Assembly: GCA_945910005.1 (NCBI GenBank)
Contig: OX246738.1
Span: forward strand, 21,044,186 to 21,108,185
Source of the DNA: Isoperla grammatica
Taxonomy: Eukaryota; Arthropoda; Insecta; Plecoptera; Perlodidae
Length of the DNA stretch: 64,000 nt
Direction: 5' to 3'
Below, one piece after another: positions 49,536 to 63,970 of the stretch. The translations under genes and the position numbers were made by a program. The first letter of the stretch is position 1; every line of letters begins with the position of its first letter. The notes beneath the pieces were generated by a model that worked only from the letters and a program-made list of their open reading frames with translations, did not search any database and was not told the DNA's origin.

Positions 49536-52500
49536 GTATTTATTGTCTGCTGACTCACTTAAAAAAACTGACTATCATTAGTCACTGCAGTTGCATAATA
49601 TCACCCTAATTAACAATCTGTTACTATACTACTATGTAAAGAATTGTTTTTGTACTAGTTAAACAAACTACTTACAATGTTAGTTATTTCCTCTCGATAT
49701 ACGTTAAATATAGTCAGATACTTGTCCTCGTATCCATGCATTTGTTTGCTTCTTTGTCTACGTCTCCAGTAATGTCAGTTGTGACAACCGAGGGGAAACA
49801 ATAGTAACTTGGAGCAGTGCGAATCAGCTAAGTGACCTTCGTGAGTGTACCTGACCCGTAGGAAACTCTGTTTTCTTCGTTTCTTCTGAACAAGGAAACA
49901 AGGTTAAAGACGCTGGTTCTTGAATACAGATGTAACTTTACTGAGCACATCCGGTTTACAGTAGGTTCTTTAACTTTAAGTGGAAAATTCGGTTACTTGA
50001 AAGAATGTTTGGCTACTCATCCAGCCGTCCAATCTAAATATATTTTGCTTTTGTTGGGTCGTCGTTCAATGCCAGTATGACTATATTATAACACATTTTA
50101 TAAACTCGTTATGTCACTGTTAAGGTGTGTTAACAAGATATATATTTAACTATACTGAAGACTGAATGAATTCAAATATATAAAACAGTTATTTCATTAA
50201 TAATCTAAATTGGGTTTGTACATAATAACAATTTGATATAGAATCACAAATATTTTCATACTGCGGTTGAGTAGCTTCATTTTAATCTACACAAACTATG
50301 GTAGACATATTTAACTCTTGTTAGTAAATGATCAATTTGAATGATATTTGTTTTATGTTTTAACACCGAACTCTCATATCGGCACCATATTGGAAAGTTT
50401 GAGGAAATCAAAAGTAGTTCCAATATTGCATAGGCCCTACACATTTTGGTTGGAATTTAATTCGTATATATTTGAAATACTTCACTATAACATTATTAAT
50501 TTTCTTGTCAGATATTTGATTTATTTTTATTTTTATAAGTGAATTTGTTACATTTTTAAATAATTGAAATAATTGGTACAACTATTGTTAACTTATCCTA
50601 TGTATGTAAACAATTGTTTAGTTTGTGTTAATAACAGAATTATGATACAGTTCATATAATACTATTGACTTTTTCATTGTGGTACAAAATATCTTTCAAT
50701 CTTGTAATGACGAGTAATTAATGTAGATATAAATAATGAGATGCATGAAATACGAGAGTTCTTAATTTTTTATTCGTATTATAAACTTTCGAGTCTAAAT
50801 TTAATTTAGGATTAACGATAACTCAATATTCCCATATTTTCCTCCAACTCAAAAACGACAACACACGTTTGGCAACCACGTATCACAAGGCCTTATTAAA
50901 GAAATAATTACATAATTTTTTATTCCATCTACAAATAAGAATGATAATTGTGAAGAGTTTGCGTGCGACGGCTTCGGGGCCAAGTTAATGGCGGGAATAG
51001 CTGTGAAGCCCGCGTTATGCTGTAATAATTGGCCGTGTTTTGCCTCCGTATCCTAACAGAGAAACAACTCCGCGCATATTTTCCCAGTCGTTTTCAAAAT
51101 GTGATGAACTTCCGTATTGTAGATTATCATTATATCATTGAAATACGGCGCTATGAAAAACACAAACTTCCGCAGTATTCTCCGTTAAAAGCGAGTTTGT
51201 TCGGGACATTTTTTCTTGCAGCGGATTACAAAGTAATCTAATGTGATAAACGACTTCTAAATAACAGAGCAGCTCTTTATTTATTTAAGTTTGCTTTTCT
51301 GGCGAAACGAAAAACTCTAAGGAAAAGAAATGGCGTTTATTTTACAGCCAAAATATACGTGGAGATCACATTTCGCAGTCGTGCATGGCAACCAAAATAA
51401 TTAAAACAGTTGAAGTCTGATGCATAAAGATGTCTATATTATATCATCACAACATATGAGAGGTTGTTAGGCATCAAAATGGATTATACATCACTTATAC
51501 ACAAGACGTTTCATACGATTACGCAAGTGCGCAGTGCGCAGCGCGTCCGTCTATACTTTTAGCACGTTTCAGGTTCCAGGTGATTCCTCTTACACCCTCA
51601 ATTCTGACGGAATGTTTTGTTTTCTGTTGTAAAAAATGGTACAATATTTGTCTGTGAGAAACGTGCAGTAGATTGTTCATATTTTCCAATATGGAACTAT
51701 AGGGTCTACAATCTACATCCAACATTAAAATTATGATATCTGATGTGCTAAGACAATTCAATTAAGATTATCTCAAGTAATTTTTACCATTAGTTTGTTG
51801 AATCCGTTTATATTGTGTAAACTTACATTTGCTCTATAATGAAGCGTAAAAACAAGACGGATGCCGAAGTACTGATGTTTTCATCAGCATATAAGAACAC
51901 ATCCTTGTATCGATGAGTGAAAACTTGTGAGCACTGAGACCTATCAAATATATTAGGTTTCAAACTTCGTTGCATTGTTGCGATGAAATACGATATTCTG
52001 CTTCCTCGCAACGCGGATCAACCATATCGCTTTCTTCTACTAACGAGTTGTGGGATTTTTCAAACGTAGTATGTTAAAATAACCTTTTGCTGTCATTGGA
52101 TTGGTTGTAGAAAGCTTTTCGTGCTTATTTTCCTATGTAAGTATTTTAATTCCTACCCATATTTCAGTATAAGTCCTGTACTATCTGTTCTACTATATTG
52201 AGACCCAAACTCTGCTATTTGCTTGCAAGCTACTAATACATTCCCCCTCTACATTCCTCTAAATTATGGCCTTTGATATTCCTTTATGCCTCATATTATG
52301 TCCTTACTAATCGTCGCTCCTTTTCATTTAATTTTTACATTACTCTTCACATTTTCTCGTTAAGTAGCTCCTCATTTGTTTGTTACTTTGTTTGAGACTT
52401 TTCATCTCCCAATGGACGAATCCCCTCATCTTAATGCGTATACCGAATTATTATCCATTTTGGATAGTGTCTGTGTTTCGCGTTCGTACATACGGATCCC

Positions 52501-53034
52501 CACATACACAAAACTCATGACTTCTTATGTTAAATATAGCAACTGATAACATCCTAACTCTGCCTTAGGGAAGTCAATGAAACGTAGATTATTATCGTTT
52601 TATTATGACGATACTAGTCAATCACAAACATGTAAGCACAAATGTAAGGGTATATTAAATACATACAGACTCAATATATATATATATTAATGACAGAAAA
52701 ACCTTCCGACTAAAAAAGCGTAAATCCGTGACTAATATTATCTGTTTCATTAACCGTTTTTTTTTACAATATGTATGTGTTGTAAATGTATAAAAATTTG
52801 TTTACCCTTTAAAGAAATCGACACTTTTCCAAGGGAAAGTGCAGACAACACATTTATTTCCACAAATCCTCCCCCTTCCCCCCTTAACCCCCTCCTTCCT
52901 GTACGATCTGTAACACATGTTGTTTCCCACCAAATGTAGAATTACATCAATAACATGCGCCACCATGGAAAATCTGTCCTCAGAATGTATTTCTGTGTGT
53001 TGGAGGAGGGCCACCCTGGATGTCTACAGACCCT

Positions 53035-53048
53035 CCCCCCCCCCCCCC
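53035..53048. repeat. Poly(C)14 tract in a C/T-rich stretch
   Basis: Fourteen consecutive C residues within ACCCTC…TCCCCCACCCCTC. The region 52860-53095 is strongly C/T-rich on the + strand. Confidence 0.97.
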
Positions 53049-54587
53049 TCCCCCACCCCTCTTCTCCTCTCCATCCCCTCACCCCAGTCTCGTGTTGAAA
53101 TGTGTATCATTATTCACTTTTCACCTACAACTCAAACAATCGTCATGAATAGCCCCAGCTCATCCCAATCACGTGTTACCCAACTGTAGTTGGAATTGTT
53201 TCACTCGTTTGCCGCTCTCGTGTGAGAGCGCTGCTGCCAGTGAGGCCCAACATGTACCACGTAGGTGTCGGTGTCTGTAAGTTGTTCATTATTTGGAAGA
53301 TCGATCGCTTGAACACGAGACCAAGTTGTGTATACACACCACACCACTTGTACGCAAGCTATTGATAAACTCCCACAATCACTCCCCATTCATTCGAGAT
53401 TAGTTCAGAAAACTATCTAAATCGGATTAAGTTTTACAACGGTTGTGTTTGGTAATCGATACATAAGAATGTCACTTTGCCAGACATACGTTCGATGTAA
53501 GCAAAGAGTAAAACTGATGAAAGATGTGCATAGTGTTGCAATTCTTAACGTAAGCAATACAAACATTAATGCATCGTTATTTAATGTAATTGGATTTGTT
53601 GTAATGAGATAATGTCAGTAGTTGGAAATATAAATACGTCGACTCAATAGTATAAATTGAAGTGAATCAATCTTTATAGTGATAGGCATGATTTTTACAG
53701 TTTTTAATGTTTGCATACATATGTTAGAAGTTTACAACAAAATTAAAATTGATACATTTTACAACTGTGTATATTATATTAATGCAACTCGTAATTGCAA
53801 CGTAGATTGAGTGTATTGTTTAAAACGTAAACGATTTTTGTTTTACACACTCAACACATTCTAGCAAACTCAATCTGACTCACAATATAACACATTAAAC
53901 TTGTTGTTTACACCGTTAATTATTCATTTACATTGACTGTCATGGCACAATTACAGTCACAGCCGTATTCAATAGTGTCATTATTAATATTATTGTTATT
54001 TTTTAACATTAGTTTACAATAGTAAATAAATTATTTATTTCCACTTGGCTCTAGCCGTATGACCAGAACAGAAACTATTGAAACGATATATGTGTTTCGA
54101 TGTACGAAATTTTATCAAAACAGAGAATGTTGAAGTAAGACATATCTGAAGCATCATTGTTATAGTTGTCACCGGCCATATGATTCAGTAGCCTATTTGT
54201 TACATTTTATGTACATTTCAACAGGTTATAATATATGAGATAAGAGGCGGTTAAAAATAAATATTTGGATCGATTTAAAACCTGGCAGTCTAGTTTGCGT
54301 GTTCGGTTGACATGAATGAAACAGAAACCGATATTTACATGGCTATGATTTTAGGACATTCATGTTTCTTTGTATTAAAGATGTATACATACATTTGAAT
54401 GTTTAATAAGTAAACCGGTAGAAAGCTCGTTTATTGGCGCCATTATCTTGATGCTAGCAGCGTGACAACCGCTCGTGCGGACTGGACGGCGATTATGTGC
54501 ACCTAGCATTTGGTCAGAGAGTATCTGGTGGGAACAAACACGGACACATTTTAAGTAGCCCATGAATGGTTTATAACATTGGGAATC

Positions 54588-54850
54588 GTGGTAGGTTTAA
54601 AAATGTTAATACATATTTAAAACAACAGTTGTTATCACCGATTAGTTTAGTACAGTTTTTCAAATCAGGATTTGATGAAATGATCTCTAAATTATTCGGT
54701 TTTAAATATAAATATAATCATGGTAGGTTCAAACATATTAATACATATTTAAAACAAAAGTTGTTATCACCGATTGCGTTTGTAAAGTTAATTAAAATCA
54801 GGATTTGATAAAATGACCTACAAAGATGTGCGTGCGACAGTAAATTTTTC
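54588..54850. repeat. Tandem duplication, period about 132 bp
   Basis: GGTAGGTTTAAAAATGTTAA through AATCAGGATTTGAT (54590-54675) recurs from 54722 as GGTAGGTTCAAACATATTAA through AATCAGGATTTGAT, with the trailing TTTATAAATATAATT block also shared. The frame 54566-54808 therefore shows a repeated GRFK..NTYLKQ.LLSPI segment. The second copy carries a 1-bp insertion that shifts frame. Most differences change the amino acid, so this behaves as non-coding DNA. Confidence 0.9.
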
Positions 54851-55369
54851 GTTTATAAATATAATTGCAATTGCTGTAGATTCGTGATTAACTTTTTTTT
54901 CGTAATTTAACTGTTCATCACTTAGAATAAAAATTAAATTCGTAGTCTTTAAACCACATCATTACAATAAATAAAGGTTAGTACGAATGTTAAATGTGTA
55001 AAAACAATACTTCCAGAATGGTGGCAACACCAAACGTATTTACTATAGATTGTGAGTATTATTATGCATGCGGTTAAATGCTTCTTCGTTTGTTTGAATG
55101 ACATGTTCAAAATACAGTGGGATTACAAACATAACACAACTAATTGAACTTAACCTGCATACTTCAAACCCCACGCTTTTAAAAAATAACCTATATCCAG
55201 TAGCAAGGAGCTTTTGCTATCTGGTTTTTGTTTACTCTTTGCTTTCCAAACACTTCAATTAAATGCCAGTATTTATTCAATGAAAATTGTTTACACATGA
55301 AAAAACAAACAACGCAATAATATGTTTGTATAATTATAAACTCGCGAACCCTTTCAACTCGCTCAGCTT

Positions 55370-55640
55370 CAGGAATGTTGATTGGCGTAATTCGTAGCGG
55401 CCGTTTGAAGACAGGAGCGGTCCATGCACGGAGCAGTGTGAAGTAAACACCGGAGAGAGTCAGCTCTCAAGCGCTGTTTACAAGGCAGCGGGTCTTGAGA
55501 GAAGGGCTCTCGACTTGATTGCATGCGTACACCTTACTCAATGGCCGAACGCATTGGCCAAGACGCAACCCGCAAAGAAAGGGGGATGCGCTACAGAATG
55601 GAAGATAAACACTGTCTCCAATCTCCATTAGGAGGGGAAT
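55370..55640. other. GC-richer unique-looking segment, unassigned
   Basis: Contains GTAGCGGCCGTTTGAAGACA, an inverted pair GCTCTCAAG/CTTGAGAGAAGG, and ATGGCCGAACGCATTGGCCA. There is no frame of note. It could be a regulatory element or an old insertion; nothing decisive is seen. Confidence 0.3.
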
Positions 55641-56689
55641 TCCAATTAAGCTCTTGTCTATGAATGGGATATGGTTTTAAAAGATGTATTCAACTAAAAA
55701 CAAAGTTTCGGTCTTATTATAAAAGCTTACTCTTCTCTCGAACTGGAGCGAACCCTGGTATTCACTCAAACATGGTGCAACGTAGGACTTAGAATTACCC
55801 CGCTTTCTTCCTTGAAATACATTAAGTTTGGACTAATCGCTTAAGATTACTGTAGGCTACTTTATGCATAATTCATTGAACGAAGTCAGGCACAATTAGC
55901 AAAAACTCCTGATAACGCTTCTACTTCGAAGAGCGAACAACTTGAGCCGAGAATTGGGAAATGTGCATTACGGAGGGTTTCAACGGCTTGTACTGCAGTT
56001 GTTGATTGTTTGTTCAGTTGTCTTATTACCGTGTCTTCTATATTATTAAAGCATCTTGAACGTTGTTGTTTTCTGAAATTCCTCTTCATACTCTCTCAAA
56101 CAATGTAACAAGTTCTTACTCGATTATTTCTACAGCAGCTTACCTTCTTCTTATTATACTTTTTATTTGCTGATGTTTGTTTTATTATTTCCCCTTCTAA
56201 GGAAGTTCAGTTAATTGAAAAGTTTGCGTGAGAACTGTTTTTTATAAAATAGCAAACGACTGCCATATCAGTTTTTTAGCTTAAATAATTCCTACATATT
56301 ATTAAAGATATCTACATGTAAAACAAAAAGAAATAACGATGCCGATTTTTGAAAATCTAAAATGTTTTAGATTATCTGCTACTTGCCCCTTGGTTCAGTT
56401 CAATATTGTTTACCTCTGTGGCAGCCAGGTCCTTTTCAAAACAAACCCAAGTTTATTCAATAGGTGTGCTGAAAATAAACCAAAATTTCCGATTCTTCTG
56501 TTTGTTATTCATTCGCACTAACACTTTACCCCCGTAATCAGTCTTGCCTAACGACAGGTCTTTCTGAAGACTGAACATTTCCATATCCCAATATATTATC
56601 TTCTTGAATATAAACGCTTGTCTCGAAGTAAAATTAAGAAAGTGAGCTGTGGTAGGGGGCGTCAAGTCGAGAATATCGAAAACTTTAGT

Positions 56690-56960
56690 CGTTAGACTCT
56701 CGTTTGTCGCCGCGCCCGTGTCTCCGCTATGCGTCGCGTCACTCGCTATAGTCTAGTAGCTCCACAAATACCACGGGCCTAGATCCGGCGCTCCAGTAAA
56801 AGATACTAGATTTGCATAAGTTGGTGAAGCCAGCGAACACTAACCAACCCAATGAATATTTATGGAATTCGTATTATGGTATACGCGCTGAGACGGCCGC
56901 GACGTACTGCGGCTGACGAGTAGATCAACTCAGACTAGCTCTGTGACTCTAGTCTACTCA
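56690..56960. other. CpG-rich segment, unassigned
   Basis: CG clusters (GTCGCCGCGCCCGTG, GACGGCCGCGACGTACTGCG) stand out from AT-rich flanks. An ATTTGCATA octamer-like motif lies at about 56811. No reading frame or splice pair was recognised; it may be regulatory. Confidence 0.3.
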
Positions 56961-59934
56961 CTTGCTCATATAATCTAAAAGATAAGCTTCTCTAATTGTA
57001 CCTAATTTACATCGTAATTACTCGCTGTGGAGGAGTGGAAACACTGCCAGAAAAGTCACGTATAGGTCGCGAACAAGAGCCGCAATTAGTGTTATTATTG
57101 CACTTTTTGAGCAAGGAGAATAACTTTCATTTTACTTTCTTTGGATATTTCATTTAGTAAAGAATTTGAAGATAAAAGTGTGAGCAGTAACCAAAGGCTT
57201 GGTGATGTAAAAACAGCTAAGAGCAGTCAAACCACTTACTCTGAAAACAGAACTTGGCTGACGTATTTACCTAGTGGCTTGACGTTTAGCAAGATATATT
57301 TTCACTGCTCAAAGGAATGGAAAATTCTCGTTAAGTTGAAATAAAATATATGAAACGTGGTGCAGTGCTTTTTACAAGCGTTCGTGTGAACGCTGCGTTG
57401 GTGAGTCATCTTAATTTTACATCAGAGATAGTAACAAAGTTTACGAATTGCTAAATGGAAAAGTAATAATTTATTTCTTTCAGTAGTTCATAATTTGTTG
57501 AAGTAGAAAGCTTAAAGAAGTAAAGAAGTCAACAAATGCACGTTAAAATTCAGGAGTGTAAATATTGTTGTTATGGTTTACAGCTTAGTTGGCCTTATGA
57601 TATGAAGTTAAAGAATGCAAGTTTTTACTTGTGGTTGTGGACTCGAATGCCATGAAAAGAGTTGCCCCATAAAATAAGGCATTCCTATAGGGTACACACC
57701 CCATAATTAAAGCGAAATGTCGCTGTTTATAGTAAAATAATATGTATTTTGGAGATGAGAGTAGATGTGAGTAATACACAGGAGGGTTTAACACTAATCT
57801 ATATTCAACACATTCAACTGAACTGAAATGTAATAATAATCTAAAATAAACGTTCAATGTTTGCTGCTGAAATTCCTAACAAAAATAATTCTACCTGTAT
57901 ATCATTCAAATTACTTGAAAATCAGCACAATATATACGTAGAATACTTGTAAGACTAAGACTAACAACATGGCAAACATTTACTTTCAATATTGCGGCTA
58001 ATTTGAATTATTTTAACACACTGTGACACTCCTTGCCAACTCCAAAGCTCAGTCGTAAAAGTATTTTATAACCCTGATATTAAGATTGAGACTGTATAAT
58101 ATTATGGAAATTGCAAAAATTTGAATCATTAACAGCATGAGAGATATCATACATACTAATTTAAAAATCACTTTTCTGTATATGTAGTCGTCAATGTTTG
58201 ATGTTATTCTTTTCGATTTTGTATATAAAGAGTGCTTTGAATAAAGAATGAAACTTTAATGATAACAGTCACAATGAATGTCGCTCCACGGGAAAATGGT
58301 TGCCAAAAAAACTACTCTGTTATCTCAATTTTTAACGTTATTTTGATTGATTTGATAATGCTACTTGTTTTATTATTTTTTTATTTTTACTCTTCCCCGG
58401 ATAACCCATTCATATAGTTTAAATTCAATTGTTCGGAGGATGATCAGGTTAGAGTATAATTAGCTGTGTGCATTACGTCGAAAATCTCTTTGATAATATG
58501 AACTGGTGCATGAAATTAATTGCATACGAATAAGTTTATAACATACTACATTGTATTAATTAATCAGGTTATATCTATCCAATTCAGTTTTGCGATGATT
58601 AGCAAATGAAGTCCAATTATTTCAAACAAGTTTTGAATCAAAGGGAAAAATGAAATGGCACTAGATTATTACATTATATTAGATATGCACAAGTCGACGT
58701 AGCGAAGAAGGAACTTCAACCACTCAGCTCTTCATGGAATCGTTTTAAGAAGAGCATTTCTTACCCATAGCTAAATAAACATGAGCTCAAAGTTGGTTTA
58801 TTTGTTTGTTCCAGACAGTAAAAATCAGCAGTTAAATGGTAAAAAATAGTTTCCGATGGAAACTTTCCCTTGCAACCCGGTGGTTTTAAGGAAACTGTTA
58901 TAATAATAATCTATTGCCGGGCTTAAAAGCGTTAACTAGTCCAGATAAAATCGTCAGAGGAAGGTAGGCGTGCACACTCAACCTTTCATAAGTTGGAAAC
59001 TTTAGCCGAAAACTAAATCCCACATGTTCGGTGCCTTGGTTAATGCGTATACTCTCCCGGCTTTAGTTATAATCTACGATATCCGACAGTCAACATTACA
59101 ATGTTCTATATGAAAACGTTGGTTTAGCGCCTTGTTGCTTTAAGTTCGTCGGCGGCAATATAAGCTAACAACTAACTAGCCCATGCACATTTCATTAGGG
59201 ATGTCTTTAAGATGGATGAATTACTCTTCCTTCATGAACATATGAATATTTGTACTCATATTATGAATACTCATAGAATGATTCAAACATTCTGTGTGGC
59301 ATTTTGTGGTCTTACATTTTGATTAAATCTCTTTTGTAAATTGATTATCTTCATGTATGGTGTAATTTTGGTTAACAATTTATTAATTTTATATTAAAGT
59401 TAAAAATATTGTTTAATATTGGTAGTATGAATGTTGTCATTAATATCAGAATTTGAGAATCATTATATAGGAATATGTAAAGCAAACTGCTAAGAACGAA
59501 TGGAGCCTGGCTACGAAAGTAATGTTCATGCCTCAAATTTACTGAAACATTGATGTAATGTAAATATTATACATGCACTACATATTTATATATTGGACAA
59601 AATCTTCTCCAATATTACACTTACCGTACCAACAAAGGTATGCATAAACGAACGTTTGGTCTTACATGCCAAACATGCATCGTATGAATTTTATTTCACA
59701 TGCGAAACCAATGTTACTAATCAAATATCATGGTTATTAATCAAATATTCAATTAAAATAGCATTGTCTTCAACATCTCTATCAAGCTCTGAGCTAGTGA
59801 ACCCAGCCATTCTTGGTGGTCGATTACAAAATGTTGGTTCATTTACCGTTGCCAACCACAATCGACTCTAGTTATTTTACAGGACACGGAACAGACATCT
59901 ATTTTATAACATATGATTTGTATCGAGTGTGGCA

Positions 59935-60235
59935 ATACCATTTTCACCATAAAGCTCCGGGCAATGTGATTCGCTCCGCAGCCGACGAGTGATTTTAGCC
60001 ACCTCCATCTCCACCTCCACACGACGCAGCGTCGCATACGTCACCACTACCCTCAAACGGTCATCAGGGACCGGGGCCGGAGTACTACGTGGAATTTCCC
60101 CACACACCCATTCAGTTACCTACCTGGGGCCGCTTGGACGGGAGCGGGCCAGCCAACCGCACTCGACGATAGAATTGACTCGAAATATAGGCCCAGAATC
60201 GAACCATAACCATCGATGTGTAGGCGATATTTTTG
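59935..60235 (-). repeat. SINE-like element or GC-rich retroelement fragment, minus strand
   Basis: On the minus strand GGTTCGATTCTGGGC (60191-60205) provides a box B. Downstream follow a GCTGGCCCGCTCCCGTCCAA block, CCCCAGGTAGGTAACTGAAT and CCGGCCCCGGTCCCTGATGA. The GC content is abrupt against the AT-rich flanks. From memory the AGGTAGGTAACTGAATGGGT block occurs in insect repeats; this was not searched. Frames at 59843-60267 are compositional. Confidence 0.5.
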
Positions 60236-63200
60236 ATTGGTTATTTAAATATGAGTGTATGGTTTGAGGTTCTGGCGTGTACGAGTGAAATTGCAGTTTA
60301 ATAATTACTCACTTCCATTCCCGTAAGACATGGCAATTTCTAGTTTGCAATTTTTATTTTTGTGGAAATGTTAGATAAGATGAATTATCAGAACTTGTTG
60401 ATATGAGGTTCTGTGCAAGCGTCGTGTGGTTGAAACGCAACTAGGTATTTCACGCACAACATAATATATTATTAATATTATTCTTCATGTACAGCTATCA
60501 CAAAAATAATAAAATAATTCAAAATCTAAGCATTGTTTTATACATTTATTGAAGCAAGTTGACAATTCCTTGTATATTCATAAGACAAGCTAATTTTATA
60601 ATTATTATTTTTTATTGTGATTTAAAAATACTTTCCTAAAGCTTAAAACTGGCATGCGATTCTTGAGTAAGAGGGTGACCTACAAGTTTAACACCGTGGG
60701 AAATAAAACCCAGAATGCAGCAAAACAGTGAAGCTCACTGATCACACCTACGGCTTCCAGCTATAATTGATGTATTCTAAGGTCTGCGCGGCCCTTGAAG
60801 TGTGCTGTCCTCATCTTTTAATGGCAGTGTCTTATCCTTCCTCAACCGTTTCTCGTCATAACCTTAGCTTAGAGAAATCAATACAGCTTATCTTAAATCG
60901 CATTAGACGTACGATTGAGTGTGATGTGGCATCACACAATCATTTATTAAAACAAACAATCTGTTGCTATAGGCAAATCTTTGTGTATCTTTCTTTGATT
61001 GGTGCATATTTAATTTTTGTCTGAAACAAAACACGGCTACATGGCTATTTTTACAATCGTAATTAGCCCGATTAAGAGAGAAATACTCTTTTTAACATGT
61101 GTTGTTCTGTTGTTGAATAATATGTGGTATAGATTATTCACATTCCTAAATGTATTTCTTTATCCGAGAAAAATTGCATTGAATTTACATTGCTTTAATA
61201 TGGTGCTTGCTAAGTGGTAAAATTAGAAATGTGTGTCATAGTTCAGAGAGAAAATGGGTCACGGGTGATGTAGGTTGGGTAACACGATATAAATCTCTTC
61301 AATTCATGCGAGTTTGTTAGTTATAGTTTGTAAACACAAAGCTTGTTTTGTTTTGCCTCGTTTACAAGTTTAGACAAGGGCGTGGAACTTTGATTTGCTG
61401 TGATGAAGTTGAGTAATATTAGATTTTGGTTTACTCAAAATATAAATAATTTCAAGAACCAGGCTAAGCTCAATGATAAAATTGTGAGAATAGATATCAT
61501 TCCTGGTGATCAACTTATTGTTTCTAGTTACTGTGTTTTTTTTGTGCATAACTTCTCTATACCGGGTCTTTGTTAGGTTCAACGCCAAAACATCTCATTA
61601 GTAGATTATTATTTTAAAATATGTTCCCTATAGCAAAATGCAACCCAAATGCGTTGGTGGGAAAAAAAATAAAGCTAAACGATGTGATATTTATGAAATA
61701 CATTTTGACACGATCTGCCTACTGCTATGAGCTGATATTAGTAATTATTCAGATAATGAACGAATCTCGAGAAACCACTGGAAATTATCACAACGATTCT
61801 TCTACTAAATTTCTGTTCCAGCGATACATTGTTATATTTTAGCTACAACAAATAGTAACCTAAGACCTCTGATAGTGTTTGCTGTGCGCTATAAACACAA
61901 CATAAACAGGACTATTTAAAAGACTGATCTTAGAACATATTTCTAACATATGGCACAAAATATGCTTCCTCACATTTAAACAAAGATTCATATAATTCAT
62001 TTGCTATTATAAAAGTGGACATCGCTAGCACAAAAATACGTTTTATTCTGTAACTCGAGTCCGCACGATCCAACAAACAAGCAGGCTTATGGATGGGGTG
62101 TATGTATGTCAGCATATAAGCAATTCATGTGCATAGCCTCTGAGAAATAATAAACCACACATGATTATAGTAAGCCAAACACAACGATACTGTATACTTA
62201 GAGTATGGCATGTTTGGCAGTCATCATCATTTACATTAAAAATGAGCCGGTGTGAAACAATTGTGTGTACGGCACCTGTCTCATATTATATTGTGGTATA
62301 TAACACTTTCGTATACTGCATTACTAATCATTTCCTGACTCTCGTATGATAAAATCGATAGCTATTTTTTGCCACGTAAATTCTGTCTGCCTTTTATAAA
62401 TCTGGTATAAATTGAACTTATAAAATGTACACTCAAGAAATTACACCTTTATGCATTTGAGTTACAACTGAGAACAGTGCAATTATAATATAAAACCATT
62501 TTTAAATTAGCTCAATTTCAGTTAATGAAGGCTTACATTGTTGTTTTGTTTTTAAAACTAAAATGTCAATAATTTCAATACATTACCAATGAAGTAACCA
62601 AAATAAATATTGTTTTGACTCTTTTCGCACATGTGCACGATTTTAATCAAAGTATACTTATAACTATATCATTAAAGTTGTATGATTAACGTCATGTGTC
62701 GGTGTTTCATGAACGTATCTTATAGTATAGAGTCTACAACGCGCCAAGATGCAAACACGACTCATTCGAAGCACAAATCCATCTCTAGAACAATACCTTC
62801 TTAATATTATATCAAATTAAAAGTTAAACCTCCTTTCGTACCTCAAAGTTAGTCTAACTTCATCAAACCGAAGTCCTATAACTTATCCTCTGCTAACTTG
62901 CAGCTATTTCTCTGGACCACAAGCCAACGTTCCACAAAGTTATTGAAATATAAAGTAATGGGTCGAGAGTCGATAACGATCATTCTGTAATACAACTGGC
63001 TGGAGCGATTCATCACAATTCACCGTCGCTCAATGGAAAACTCAAATAAATCTTCACTAAGCTTATTCCCTTATATAATCTTAATTTCAGTCCGCATGTT
63101 CTGATCCGAATAACTAATACCAGCAATTCGTTTCAAGGTTTGGCAAGAGATCGATCATTCGGATCTTCCTTCCATTTGCGTATGAAATAGGATACACATT

Positions 63201-63387
63201 TATATTTTCAATTCTAGGTAAAATGATAAAATATCACCGCAATAACCAACTTCCATTCGTCTTGTCTGAAGTTCTCTTATAATACTATACGCATAGTTTA
63301 AGCGTATGCCATAAATCTCACGAGAAACCAACATATACCGACACGGGGAAACGTCTGGTCTGCTTTATTACCAATATCGTTCCATTG

Positions 63388-63970
63388 ACGGCGTGTGTAC
63401 TCTCCTATATGACACGCGTGTACTCTCCTCTATATGACACGCATGTACTCCCTTCTATATGACACGCGTGTACTCTCCTCTATATGACACACGAGTACTC
63501 TCCTCTACATGAAGGCGCGTGTACTCTCCTATATATGACACGCGTGTACTCTCCTCTATATGACACGCATGTATTCTCCTATATATGACACGCGAGTACT
63601 CTTCTTTATATGACGGCGCGTGTATTCTCCTCTATTTACCACGCGAGTACACTCCTCTATATGACGACGCGTGAATGTACTCGTCTTTATACGACAAGCG
63701 TGTATTTTCCTCTATATACCACGCGTGGACTTTCCTCTACATGCCACACGAGTACTCTCCTCTATATGACACATGAGTACTCTCCTTTATATGACGGTGC
63801 GTGCATGTACTCGTCTTTATATGACAAGCGTGTATTTTCCTCTATATGCCACGCGTGGACTTTCCTCTACATGCCACACGAGTACTCTCCTCTATATGCC
63901 ATGCGAGTACTCAACTCTATATGACACACGAGTACTCTCCTCTATATGACACACGAGTACTCTTCTCTAT
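63388..63970. repeat. Tandem array of about 25-bp units with a 130-bp higher-order unit
   Basis: The unit is GACACGCGTGTACTCTCCTC TATAT with variants (ACACGAGTACTC, GCCACGCGTGGACTTTCC, GACAAGCGTGTATTTTCC). The five-unit block beginning GACGACGCGTGAATGTACTC at 63663 recurs at 63793 with only a few changes, giving a 130-bp higher-order repeat. About 23 basic units are present. The 104-codon frame at 63610-63924 is a reading of the array. Confidence 0.95.

Noticed and set aside
54566..54808. 80-codon frame with internal 44-residue repeat
   Set aside because: Explained by a 132-bp DNA duplication; the second copy is frameshifted and changes are mostly amino-acid altering.
57141..57344. 67-codon frame with a hydrophilic, protein-like start
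   Set aside because: No in-frame ATG at the beginning, no splice acceptor judged convincing, no family; likely chance.
63610..63924. 104-codon frame rich in Tyr, Ser and Thr
   Set aside because: A reading of the 25-bp tandem array.
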